NCBI GenBank assembly: GCA_003254885.1
Contig: QANT01005487.1
Location: 1-59,871, forward strand
DNA length: 59,871 nt
Direction: 5' to 3'
Source of the DNA: Purshia tridentata
Taxonomy: Eukaryota; Streptophyta; Magnoliopsida; Rosales; Rosaceae
Position numbers and translations under genes: made by a program. Under the pieces are notes generated by a model. It was given only the letters and a program-made list of their open reading frames with translations. It was not told where the DNA came from and did not search any database. Each line of letters opens with the position of its first letter. The first letter of the stretch is position 1. Below are positions 28,978-40,326 of this stretch, in pieces.

Positions 28978-29257
28978 GGCTCAGTTTGGTATTGCTGTGC
29001 TGTAAAGATAATTACTTTTATTTTTGCTGTGAAAATAATCAGTTGTGAGAAATTTCATTAAATATGACCGATTCTTCAAACTGATTCCAGAATAAGCTAA
29101 AATGAGAAGTTGCTCCATACCAACTTCTCATTTTAGCTTCCAATGACAGTTATTTTTTTAAAAAAGCTGAAATTTTTTATTTTACCAAACACCTAAACAC
29201 AGTATCGCTGCCAATAAAAGTGATTTTCACCTTTAAAAAGCAATACCAAACTGGGCC
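28978..29257. mobile_element. PIF/Harbinger (Tourist-like) MITE
   Basis: The termini GGCTCAGTTTGGTATTGCT and the reverse complement of AGCAATACCAAACTGGGCC form a ~19-bp inverted repeat. A 3-bp TAA target duplication flanks it at 28975-28977 and 29258-29260. Length is 280 bp with no coding capacity. TAA/TTA duplications and GGCC-type ends are hallmarks of the Harbinger group. Confidence 0.75.
29095..29138. repeat. perfect 18-bp hairpin inside the MITE
   Basis: AGCTAAAATGAGAAGTTG at 29095-29112 is exactly complementary in inverse to 29121-29138, with an 8-nt loop (29113-29120). Confidence 0.9.
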
Positions 29258-29734
29258 TAAGTGAGGAATCACCAAACAATCTCAATTGACCAGACCATCA
29301 CCTTCTTAAATTCAATAGTTACTCATTTTACCTTCTCAAATTTACCATCCTACCCTTGTTATCTTTTTAATTTATCTCCTTACCCTATTACAAATTAACC
29401 ATGTAAATAATTACAAACCCCATAAAGATAAGCTTGCATGAATTAAACTTCAAAAAAAAATTTTTTATTTTTTATTTTTTTAGATTTCAATATATTATCG
29501 AATCGAAATTGTCAAAATTTTATAAAAATTTCAATTATTTCAATCTAAATTTCTAACGAAATTGAAATTCATTAAAAAATTTAATTGTTAACTGCTACAA
29601 TCCAACCTAACATTAAAAATAAAATGCAGCCTTAACATTAATTATTTGTTGTCATGTATCCAAATCTTTCAAGCCAGAATTTGAGACATGAGACCAACTC
29701 CAATACCACACAATCCAAAAGCCAAAAGGAAAAG

Positions 29735-30901
29735 GGTAATTGTATTAAATATACCCTTTTAAAATCAAAAAATACTTTTTTAACCCCTTCTCTCCCAAGT
29801 TAATCTTTTATGACTCCTTGGGTCAAAATTGGACTAAAATGCCCCTAACCAATTCATTGTCCCTTTCTCTTCCTCTCCCACCCTCACAACTCTCTCTCAT
29901 TCTCTGATTCATCGTCGACGACATCATTGGAAGACCCATTTCATATCCAAGCCTGGTGCTTCTCTCTAAAATGGGTAGCTTGTCTCCATCTTCAGCTTAT
30001 CTAATGTTTTGCTTAAGAAAGGGCTAAGATCTTCTACAATGGTATACTGGGTGATAAAATGAGAAATGAATTAGGTGTACTTCTTCAAATTTGGACATGG
30101 ATTTGTTGTTTTAGATTTGAAATTCAGATATGGGTTTGTTGTTGTAGATCTAATCGACACACGGTTAACAAATGGTTGACACATTGTGCTAGAAATAGTG
30201 TTGTAGCGAGTTCATCGTATTCTACTTCTTTTTTGGTCAACAAGCCATATTCACATGACTGTAGCACAATAGCACCATTTGCTATAGCCATATGTGTAGC
30301 ACCATATGCTATAGCCATGTGTGTATCATCATGCGCTTGTCGACCTTATGTCTACCATTTGTCCATAAAAAATGTAAAAATGTAGAATACGATGAACTTG
30401 CTGCAACACTATCTGTAGTACTATGTGTGCAACAACAAAACCCAGTAAATCCATTAATGGAAAATCTTCATAACTACAAAATCCATATTCCTTTCTTTGT
30501 TTGTTTTTCTTCTCCACACCTCTTTTTGATTTTTCAGCTTATGGGTCATCTTTCTTGGATGGTTGATTGATTGGCTCTTCCAACATCATCATCATCCCAA
30601 AATTTTTTTAAAGAACCCAACAAAAAAAATAAAATGAACTAGAAGTTAGGAGTGTCAACATATGCATATTGGGTGGGTTTTTAGATTTGCAGGTTCATGA
30701 TGTCTGCATAATGGGTGTGAGAGAGAGAGGAAATCTAGGGAAGAAAGAGGGGCAAGGAATCTCTCAGAAATTGGAGGTGTAATTTGGGAAGGGGTAATTT
30801 GGTCCTAATTTGGGCCAAAAAACTATAAAAGTTTAACTTGTTTATGGAGGGTTAAAGAAGTTATTTTTGAATTAATGAGGTATATTAGATAAAATTTCTC
30901 T
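29735..30901. mobile_element. non-autonomous MULE-like element
   Basis: The ends form a degenerate inverted repeat of roughly 120 bp. The left end has AATATACCC..., AAAAATAC and TTTTTTAACCC; the right end reads the same order in reverse complement, down to a shared GGACYAAAWTRCCCCT block. Flanks AAGGAAAAG (29726-29734) and TAAGAAAAG (30902-30910) are a 7/9 match that could be a worn 9-bp target duplication. It encodes no transposase. Long terminal repeats with a 9-bp duplication suggest Mutator-like. Confidence 0.6.
30188..30421. repeat. inverted repeat inside the MULE-like element
   Basis: The arm at 30188-30225 (AGTGTTGTAGCGAGTTCATC core) pairs with 30382-30421 with a few mismatches over about 38 bp. 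The ~155-bp loop holds two direct copies of a CACCATATGCTATAGCCAT-like phrase near 30270-30322. Confidence 0.8.
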
Positions 30902-31523
30902 TAAGAAAAGCAATATATTTCAACTCAAGCCCATAAATAAAAAGCCCTACCACCAATTTGGGCAAACTCAAGTGGTTGTGTGTGTTCTATGGGAAACAAG
31001 GGACTCATTTTATAAGATAAAATTCCTCTTCTTTTCGATGGGGGATTATGAAACCACATTTCATAAAGCCATTTCTTAGTTCCAGAATCCCAAATTGCCT
31101 AGGAGTAAAAATACTCTTCGTGACTTCTTCTATAAAATCAGCACAACAATTCCAAGCCTTGATATATGTATAGGCCAACAATTATTGGATGGTATATAAT
31201 AAATAATAACTTTTTATTAATTGGCGGGTTGGATACAGGCGGAAAGTTATCCAAACTGAAATCGACCCATTGTTAGTCGGGTTATATTAGTTTTGGCCCA
31301 TCGGTTCTTTTGTTCAAGGGTCAAATCTAACCCAACTTGGTTCCTATTTGTCTTAGATCTCCGAATCCCATTTTCCAGTTCCAATCAGCACTACAAATCT
31401 GAAGGCTGAAGCGTAATGTAGTATGTAGTCGTACGAATCCAAGTAATACCGTTCCAAAGTCAGCTCCGACCAACTCACAGAGTTCAATTTCCATTCAATT
31501 AAATTTTTGGGTTTTGGGGCGAA
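30902..31523. other. upstream region of the membrane protein gene
   Basis: No gene recognised. The last ~150 bp (from about 31370) look like promoter and leader of the gene starting at 31524; I cannot place a TATA box with confidence. Confidence 0.4.
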
Positions 31524-34163
31524 ATGGAAAATTTCACCGCTGAAGATCTGTCAACGATCGGAGGAATTGCGACGGTGTCGCTTCTGCATTCCTTCATACC
31601 CACGCATTGGCTCCCCTTCTCCATCGTGGGTCGCGCTCAGAAATGGACTCTCTCTCGCACTCTCTTCGTCAGTATGTTCTCTGTTAACTTTGATCTGTTT
31701 CCAATTTTTCTATGGTTTTTTGGTCACCGCTGAAGCAGAGTCATTGCTAATGTTGAAAACTACTTTAGAATTCTAGATCTGTTATGACCCATTTCCAATT
31801 TTCTCTTCTTTCTGTGGTAGAAAGCATTTCACTTATTTGAGTTAAGAGTTGAGTAAACTTAGTGAATTAGATGATTTCAGGTGTATAGGTAGTAGAACTG
31901 TAAAAGGACCTCTATAAACCCTATTACTTAAATATTTTACCTTCCTGTAATAGTGGTTTCAGATTTGGGTAGTGCAAATTTTTGGTGAAATTTCCCAATA
32001 AATAGCTGGTAATGTGTCAAAATTCCCTACATTGAGAAAAATGAAAGTTTGGGCGAAATTTTCAAAATTTGAGTCCATGTTTGAGTCTAACCAGTCCTGT
32101 AGATATGGCTGACTCAGGTGCCTTCTCTTTTCTCAAGGGGGTAACTTAATCAACCTATTAATAAATCTTAGAACCATTCCTTGGTGCAATGGCAAAGTCT
32201 TGTGCTGTCAAGCACCCGTTGTAATGGCCTCCTAGGATTCTAGGAAGGACTACAATCAAATTTTCCTTCGAAGGACACTTTGTAATGGCCTTTTTGTTGA
32301 TACTTCTACATAATTAATTATTTTGGAGCCTTATGTAGAAGCTTATAATTCTCTTGGGGAGGTTGGCCTTTTCATTTTTTTTTAAGTAGGATACACAATA
32401 AATTATTTGTGTGCTAAATATGGTGTTATAACATATTTTGATATTTTTCTAGCTTATCGCTAGTCTGTTGGTCATCATGCGCTGGCTTCAAAAAACCCAG
32501 ACTTGACCAGTGGATTCTTCTGTCCTGAAACACATTAACTTCTTTGTCCTTTCTGAAAAAAAATAGCACAATCACAATTTAGTGAAGCTGATTGGTTGGT
32601 TGATTTTGGGTTACCTTCCTGAAGCTGGTTTGGTTTAGAGCAAATGGATTTTTGCACCATGCATGAGTTTTGGTCTGGATGGTGACGGATGACACACATA
32701 TTTAATGTAAGCTAGGTCCTTGTAAAGGTTTCTCTTGAGTTCTCTAGTCCAGGGTACCTCACTAAAGGTGGTTGGTTTAGAGCAAATGGGATTTTTTCAC
32801 CATGCATGAGTTTTTGATCTGGATGTTGACTCATCAGACACACATTTAAAGTAAGCTAGATCTCTGTAAATGTTTTTTCTTGAGTTCCCTAGTACAAGAT
32901 TATAGATGTCGCTGAAAAGGCATAAAAGTCATTGTTAAAATATTGTCATTTAATTGTGCAGCTGCATTTGGAGCAGTCTTGCATGTAATATCTACTGCAA
33001 TACTAGGAATAACAGCAGTCACCATGGCAAATACCATCGCGGGCGAGGAAACAGTACATAAACTTGCTTCACTTTTGCTCGTATTTCTCGGTGGTGGTTA
33101 CATTTTGTTGTTTTTATTGGGAAAAGGTGGTCACAGTCATTCACACAACCAACCAATGGAAAAAATGGCTGTTGCCGGGCTTGTCCTTGTTCCTGCATTG
33201 TCTCCTTGTGCAACCACACTTCCAGTATTTCTTGCTGTTGGGAATTCGTCCTCCATGATGGTGCTTGCTATCATAGTGCTGCTATTCAGGTATCAATAAG
33301 TTAGGGAGCAAGTTTTGTGTTTCCTGTTCGTCTTCATTGATTACCTAATTATGACTCTAATGTTGGAACTTTCATGATCAATTGTGTGAAGCTAAGTAGT
33401 AATTAATTTCTTTTTTTGGTAAGTGGACTGGGACAAAAACACTTTGAAGATAAGTGGCTTTGCACCCACATTTCACTGAGGGAAGCATAGATATGCAACA
33501 CAATTAAAATGTGTGCGTTCACCTGGTCCAACAAATAGAGTCTTCAATCAATATTATTCAGTATTGAACAAAAAATATTATTCAGTTATATTTCCATTTA
33601 AATTAGGAGACATTTCATTCTGTATGCACTGATGTTTTTATCATCCTTGGTTTTGGCAATTTTATTGACCCCCCACAGCTTTTGCATGAACATAACAATT
33701 GGTCAGCCTTCGGAAATTTAATAATATGTAAATGAACTAGAAGTTTGCCTCGGAAACTTGTGTTGACCAGACCTTTTTACCTGTTTTGATGTTTATTACT
33801 TGATTGTTGCTATACATGATACTAATGTCAACTGCTATCTGGTCAGCGTAGCATTTAATTTGAGTGGGGATTGAAATCATTTAATTACTGAATTTCAGTT
33901 CTGATGGGTTGTCATTGTACTGATGTAAAGCTCCTAACATTGTAAAATTGAATTACAGCACCATAACCGTGATGACTTCACTGGTTGCTCTGTCATTCTA
34001 CGGTGCCAGCCAACTCAAGTTTCACTGGGTGGAGCGGTACGACAAACTTCTTGTAGGGTCGGTGCTATGTTTGGTGGGAATTTTGACACTTATTTTTCAT
34101 GATCATGATGGAAATGAAGGTTCTACTGGGGAGCATTTGCATAGGAAGATCATTGTTCTTTGA
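31524..34163 (+). CDS. multi-pass membrane protein with His-rich loops (putative metal transporter-like)
   Basis: Three exons, 31524-31671, 32962-33289 and 33959-34163, total 681 nt in frame, 226 residues. About six hydrophobic segments can be seen. The first holds HSFIPTHWLPF (His22, His28), the fourth holds a VPALSPCATTLPVF core, and the two soluble ends carry GHSHSH and FHDHDG. A Pro-Cys core in a membrane helix plus an early His pair and His-rich loops recalls the LysE/DsbD/NicO-type superfamily of small transporters. I infer a link to metal or thiol transport but do not recognise the exact family. Intron 1 is 1.3 kb and carries a SINE-like insertion and a short tandem duplication. NSE1 follows in the same direction 1.1 kb downstream with no sign of joint function. 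Confidence 0.8.
32171..32300 (+). repeat. SINE-like sequence in intron 1
   Basis: ACCATTCCTTGGTGCAATGGCAAAG at 32173-32197 is close to the box-A head of plant Au-type tRNA-derived SINEs, followed by GTGCTGTCAAGCACCCG. The B-box part is degenerate. It sits in sense orientation inside the intron. Confidence 0.5.
32606..32898. repeat. tandem duplication of ~142 bp in intron 1
   Basis: GGTTTAGAGCAAATGG recurs at 32632 and 32774. The following sequence (CACCATGCATGAGTTTT, GTAAGCTAG, TTCTTGAGTT) is shared with about 85 percent identity by eye. Confidence 0.8.
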
Positions 34164-35240
34164 TGATTCTTGTCACCTTTCAATGTGTATGTTGTGCCTT
34201 CAGGAAAAGAAGTTACGATTAGAGAATGTTGCTCCTATCTGTATAAACCAGAGCATGCTACTCTTCATTCACTGGGCTATTAATGAGTATTGAGAATGTT
34301 GTCAATTTGTTCATTCAAATTTTATTATATATGACAGTTTCTTCTGTCTGTATTAAACCAGTGTATTAAATTCATGACGGGATTGATTGCTATATCAATA
34401 TATCATTGACAAGAACGATGTAGTAGGGGTTTAAACGGAGGCCAAATCTGGATTTTCCTCATGCATGCGAGATTAAATTTAGGTTTGATAATTTGCTGAG
34501 GGTTTGTATGTTTAAGAGAAATTTCCCTACAATGGGGATTGCTGATGTGGCACCAACAGATATATAGGAGGGTAGGTCCCAAACTTAATGTCCCAAATTC
34601 TTTATATATTATATGAGATTAAGCTATTTTTAAGATTTTTTTACTTTTGTTACTGAATTGAGTTAGGTGGATTTATATACTTATAAAAAAATTATAAACA
34701 CAAGATGTGAGAAATAAAGAAAAGGTACAAAACCACATAAATTCATTGATGATTTCTCTATGAAGGTACGAGTGTTTAAACTATGTAGGAGGTTTTTTTG
34801 TCATTATCTAATATTATAATTCATTTATTTTGAAACATGTTTTTAAATTTTTGGGTATTTTATCATAACTCGGCTAAATGGGCCTCTTCTTCTTGTACTA
34901 GCTTTTGCCATTTGGGCTGATTATGTCTCCTGTATGCTCTCTTGAGCCAAGCCCTTGACCTCGTTTCTGCTGCTCTCATCTAAAAGTTTTAATTCCTCTA
35001 CGATAAAAAGTTCTCCAAAATTCCTTTTACAACAAAAAATGTCTCTATCTCCCGCCATCTCAAATATCCCAAAACCCTCACCCCTTCTTTCCCGCCTTCG
35101 GAAACTCAGCTAAGCCAACTCCACTTTCCGGGAAAAAACCCCAATTTTCTTCGCACACAAACACCCATCTTCCTATTTTTTGTTAGGGTTTTGCGAACCA
35201 ATTCAGTGGACCCCACGAAAATCAGTCTTTCGAAGGGCAT
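34164..35240. other. gap between the membrane protein gene and NSE1
   Basis: It holds the 3' UTR of the upstream gene (to about 34370) and the NSE1 promoter and leader. No ORF with recognisable motifs. Confidence 0.5.
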
Positions 35241-38200
35241 ATGACGGAACTAAACTGGAGGCACCAGACGCTCATTCAATCTCTGCTTTCACGCGGCCCA
35301 CTCAAGGAGGACCAGTTCCACCGCCTCTTCACGGACCTCACCGGAAAAAGCCCAGGTCTTCCACTTCATATATTTACAAATTCCCTATTATTTTCAGTTT
35401 TTGAAATTCAGTATTTCACTGATTACAGGGATAATCTGATCTTTGCCTTTTAATCTGTTTGCTTGTGTCAAAACGTTCCAATATAGAAATACCAATGTTG
35501 GGTCTATAGCAATTATACTGAAACTGAGTAATTAGATGGTTAATAAAGAAGTTGGATTTTCACACTTGTTCAGAGTCATGACATTGAATTCAAAATATAA
35601 GCAACATGATATCTTTCTTTCTGAGTAATTTTTCAGTGTGACAGTAACTCTGCCATGTGGTGTTACTAATCCACCGATGTATAGCATGTGTATATTTATG
35701 AAACTATATCCTAAAAGTATAAGCCCATCATCCACTTGTATTATAAGGCATAGATTGGTAACACCACGTGGCGGTGTTTCGGTCACACTGAAAATTTCTC
35801 CCTTGCGCAGCAATTAGGCTTCTATTTTTGTCTTTGGGTGTGGAGCCAGGAAGATAAGTAGCAATTAGTTGAACACTTATTGCAATTATCATATTCGAAA
35901 CAGGTAGTCATCGGAAGCTATTTGATGAGTATCTTCTGAAGATAAATAAGGCACTTTCTTATGTTCAGTTTGATTTGCGGGGATGCAGATATCAATATGA
36001 TGGTCAAGTTTATTATGGAGTTGTCAATAATGTTTCTGACAAAGAATCCAAGCTGGGAACAAAATATTCAGTTGCCCAAATTGCTTTCTATAAGGCTATT
36101 GTAAGTCTGAAAACATTTACATATTTGAATTGTTTATAAATTTTAGAAGCTTTGATTACTGATTTTCTATGGGAAATTATTTATATAGGGAAAGCATTTT
36201 GTGTGATAGTCTGAATTTATCGTACTTATCTAGAATGTGACATTGATTCTTTTATATATCTTGAGTATATCAGCTATACCCTTTATGCCACATTTTCTTG
36301 CTGTAAGTTTCGCAATGTTCAGAGTTTTTTGCCAGAACTTGACTACTGTTATCAATGACTCAACATTATAGTTAATGTCAAGTCATTCTATTCAAATAAC
36401 TAAATATTATAGCAGATGCAGAGTGAAGGTAGAGAGTAAAAAAGTGGAGTTTTTTTTCTTTGTGCTGTGCTTTGATGCTCATCCAATAGTGGAGAAATAT
36501 ACACATTCAGGAAGCAAGTGGATTTGTTCATTATGAATGAAGAAGAAAAAGCTACCCAGTCATAATTTTTGTCTTCTGTGTTTAATAAATGGTTTAACTC
36601 CAGTTTAGTTGCTTTGTAGGAGAATTTTTAGAAAATGAAGAGAAATTACATATCTACATGCAGATTTCTTTCAAGGTTATAATGTTTTTGTTTTATCATA
36701 TTCTGATATTTATTTAGCTACATTCTTGTCATCAGATAGAAGCAATAGTGCAAGATGCTGCAGCGCAAGGAACCATATCTAACATTGGTGCTCTTAATCT
36801 AAGATTAGAGAATCAGGTTTGACATTTTTGCTTGCCCATAAGAGCTCTATTTTTCATTAACAATTTGTATACAAGCATAATGGGGCCAGCAATCAGTAGT
36901 TAAACTCAATAAATTTTGGTCTTGCTTTTGAAAAGTGAGAATGAAACAGATATATAGATATCTTGTTCACTTCCCAGTATCACTTATCTATTCTATATAT
37001 ACAAATTATCAGTTGCATATAAAGAAACAGATCTAATTGTTATCCTGCAGGTTTAATATAATAAACGGTCTTGTTTGATTCTTTCTAACCTTCAAGTTTC
37101 TGCAGTGGCAGAGTTTCTTGAAGATTATCGAGATAAAAGTAAACTCTTTCTTTTGTTTTGTCCATTAAAAAAAAACTTATTAGAGTTCTCCCGGCGTATG
37201 TATGTTGAACACTTAAATGATGTGAGCGTGTGAGTAATACCCAACCTTACCAGTTTAAAGAATGGAAAAAAATAATTTCCTAATTAGATTTGAGACTTGA
37301 TACATAGAAATTAGAGTAAATTAAAAGGATGCACTTTTTAGTAGGCAATGTTTATTCAACTTGTACATGCACTTTTTTGCTTGATTATTCATGTGGTCTA
37401 TCTTTAGGTTCTCATTAGTACAGAGTCGCAATCACAAGGAGGTCCACTTCATGTCCCTTCTGCGTTGAAGAATTTTTCAATATCTCAAAAGGAAAAAACT
37501 CTTGATGAACTTGTACGGGACCAGTGGCTTAGCGTAACTGCAGATGGTCATGTTGGACTTGGTGTCAGATCCTTCCTTGATCTGCGAAGTTGGTTTCATA
37601 ATAATGAAGTTCCATCATGTGAAGTGTGCAACGAAGCTGGGGTGAAGGTTGCCCTCATGTTGTTTTGCCTCGCTAGTTGTCAACTGATAATTTGAAATTT
37701 TTGTTATATGTGTATGCTCAAACGTTCAAAAATTTCATCACTTCTTTAGTATTGTCAAATTCAATTCACTGCCTTGCTCGTGTACTTTTTTAGTATTATT
37801 AATGTTTTATTTTATTTGTGTTATTCTGGAGGATGCCTAGTAACAAAAAATTATTGTGTTAACTTTTGTCTAGTGCAATTTGCCAGTAGTTTGCTTATGC
37901 TGTTGTATCTGATAATTTGCTGGGATTGTTTGACAGGCAGTGTTGTGCCAAAAAGAAGGTTGTACAGTTCGAATTCATCAGTACTGCCTTAAGAAAATGT
38001 TTGCTCTGAGAAAGGTATATATATACATCCTTATGTTTTAGTAGAAGTCAACCGAGCTCCAGTAATAAATCAATCTGCTTGATGAGTTTCAGGGTGAAAG
38101 AGTTTGTCCGAGTTGTGGTAATCAGTGGCAATATACAGTAACCAAAGCAGAAGCTCTAGAAGATGATGAGCCAAGTTACCCTACTCAGAGCCAGCCACCT

Positions 38201-38332
38201 GTAGGAGCCAGGAAAAGGAGGCTGAGAACAGACGGAACTGATGATGGAGATGTTGAAGCTGGTTCTTCCCAGGCTTCCTTACCTAGTCGCAATGTGAGAA
38301 GATCAACTCGAAGCTCCATTCGCCTTCAATAA
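35241..38332 (+). CDS. NSE1: non-structural maintenance of chromosomes element 1 (NSE1)
   Basis: Six exons: 35241-35355, 35904-36100, 36736-36816, 37408-37647, 37937-38014, 38093-38332, total 951 nt in frame, 316 residues. The N-terminal winged-helix region opens with HQTLIQSLLSRGPL and includes YYGVVNNVSD and GTKYSVAQIAFYKAI. A conserved block EKTLDELVRDQWLS is followed by LGVRSFLDLRSWF. A variant RING follows with ligands Cys202, Cys205, Cys215, Cys220, His225, Cys228, Cys242, Cys245 (C4HC3). The tail is acidic then basic and ends STRSSIRLQ. NSE1 joins NSE3 and NSE4 in the SMC5/6 complex, which acts in DNA repair and chromosome stability in the nucleus, and its RING supports ubiquitin ligase activity. 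Intron 1 carries a MITE. The gene is convergent with the apyrase gene. Confidence 0.95.
35631..35793. mobile_element. MITE in NSE1 intron 1
   Basis: A ~43-bp inverted repeat: TTTCAGTGTGAC...CATGTGGTGTTAC on the left pairs with GTAACACCACGTGG...GTCACACTGAAA on the right. A 3-bp ATT direct repeat flanks it (35628-35630 and 35794-35796). Length is 163 bp with no coding capacity. Confidence 0.7.
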
Positions 38333-40326
38333 TTTGATTTCATATGCCTTTTTGCAAGCACCATGGTATATATTTTGTATATTTTGCTCCCCCATCTTGC
38401 ATTTCCTGAAAACGTCATGCAAGTATAAAAGTAGGATTTTCTAAGGCAATTCTTTTTCTTTTTCTTTTTTTAATTTATTTTCTAAAGGGAATGATGCTGT
38501 AGAACTCTGGTGCATTACCCCCATATTTTGCTATGACCAGGTGACTTGCTCTCAAGGGTACTTAATAAGGGACTGATGTAAGGCTTCATGGTTGGTAAAT
38601 TTGTGATTATTATTATTAGTCTCAGCTTTTTCCATTGTACAGAAAACTCTCTATCCTGCTACACAGTACACGTGGAGCTTTTGTTTTGTTTAAATTTTTT
38701 TTTAAATTAAGGAAAATGATATTCTTAATTTTAGCCACAAATGAATAAAATTCTTAAAATTTGATTTATTCTACGCTAGAGAAAGAAGGTAGAGTTAGAA
38801 TAGATAAATATGTGATGTATAATGTGTGGGTTGATGCTAGGATTAACTAAGTAGAACCGCAAGCCTACATGGAGCTATAAATTTTAAAACAATCTAGAGC
38901 TTTACCTTTATGGAAGGAAGGTTTAACGGGTGGCCTCAATTCTTGGTTCTATTTAGTTAACCAAATCTAGATAGCTCCATGATAAGTTGTTGACCACTGT
39001 AAAGAAATTAGAGATTTTTGGAATGCCATCATTCCACTTGGAAATTTAGCTTGCAGACTATCCAAGCCTCATTTTAGCAAGACAGTTGTACTATCAAGGT
39101 GTTGGTGTGTTCCACAACTTCAACCAGAAAATAAATCTTGCATCCCAACGGAAACAAAATTAATGCAGCAGAGGATCAAGCTTGCAAAGTTGTAATGTGC
39201 TGGTTTGAGAAGCAAATGCCAAAAAGTGAGGATCTTTCTCCAATAAAGCCATTTGGTTTTGATCCAAGGACACCATATTTAACCAACAGGGTGAGATTCC
39301 CAAACCCAGGTGGATCCAACTTTCCCCATGACCCCAAATCCAATATGGCCTTCGCCATCCAAAATCAACTTGGTCATGAATGCCAGCCTAGCTTAAGAAT
39401 ACATGAGTTGTTTAATTTGTAAGGATTCAAGCACCTTTATCATTTCAGAAAACACAAGTAACTGTTGATTATCAACCCCAAGACCCAAATGAGACAGACT
39501 TGAAGCACTCCAAGGGGTGTTGTAGTGTGAAGAGGATCTCATTACTTCGTAAATCTTCCCCCAGATTCTTTTGTGTGGACATTTACATTGTGGTATCTTC
39601 ATATCTTGTACCCATAATTAATTGCACTTTGAAGGTCTAGTAGAAGAATCCGTATCATTTGTTTGTATTTTATTTACTTTTTCGTTTTTGTTCAACTTTC
39701 AATCCCATCCATTTATGAAGTAAAACAAGTACAAAAACATATATGTAATAGTCGTAAAGGTTCTCTTGTTGAATCTAGATCATTGATTAGCTGGGTTGAC
39801 CTTTAACTAAATGTATGGTCCAGATTACAACCTAATTACATTATCCAATTCCAATGTACTATTCTCAATTCACAGAAAAATTCTTCAGTTATTTTGGCAA
39901 TGTCTTACGGGAACTTCAAGTGGCAACTACCCTAAGATTGAAGTAACCCTGTATGAGTTATATTTGTCCTTCACATCATAGAGTAATTAAATCATTTCTT
40001 CTTAAATCTGTTGATCAACCCCAACATTTACTGATTGTGGTATCTCCTTTCTCATAATTAATATATATAACTCTCATTTTAACGTTTCAAATATGCAGCA
40101 AACAGTACCATGCTACAAAATGATTTTGAATTCCCTTGTATAGTCCTATAATTAAGCCATGGAAATAGCCATGCTTTTAAGGAGTATATATTGACGCAGA
40201 GTTGCCAAGTGCTCTCAGTAATTTTTCACAAGAATTTCTTCATCATGAAATACAGTTTTCAGAATCCTCTTCAATGAACATTATGAGAACACATCATCAT
40301 AAAATAAATAAAGGAAGTATATTTAA
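38333..40326. other. convergent intergenic region between NSE1 and the apyrase gene
   Basis: NSE1 3' UTR at the start and apyrase 3' UTR at the end. The middle contains ORFs of up to 94 codons (39138-39422) with no motif I recognise. Confidence 0.5.

Larger units (their letters stand above)
27934..29734. other. intergenic, no gene recognised
   Basis: AT-rich sequence with chance ORFs only, apart from the MITE at 28978-29257. A long A/T homopolymer patch lies at about 29451-29485. Confidence 0.55.

Noticed and set aside
36817..37407. An extra NSE1 exon near 37106-37138
   Set aside because: Exons 3 and 4 join in frame directly (ENQ|VLIST) as in the family, and an extra exon is not needed.
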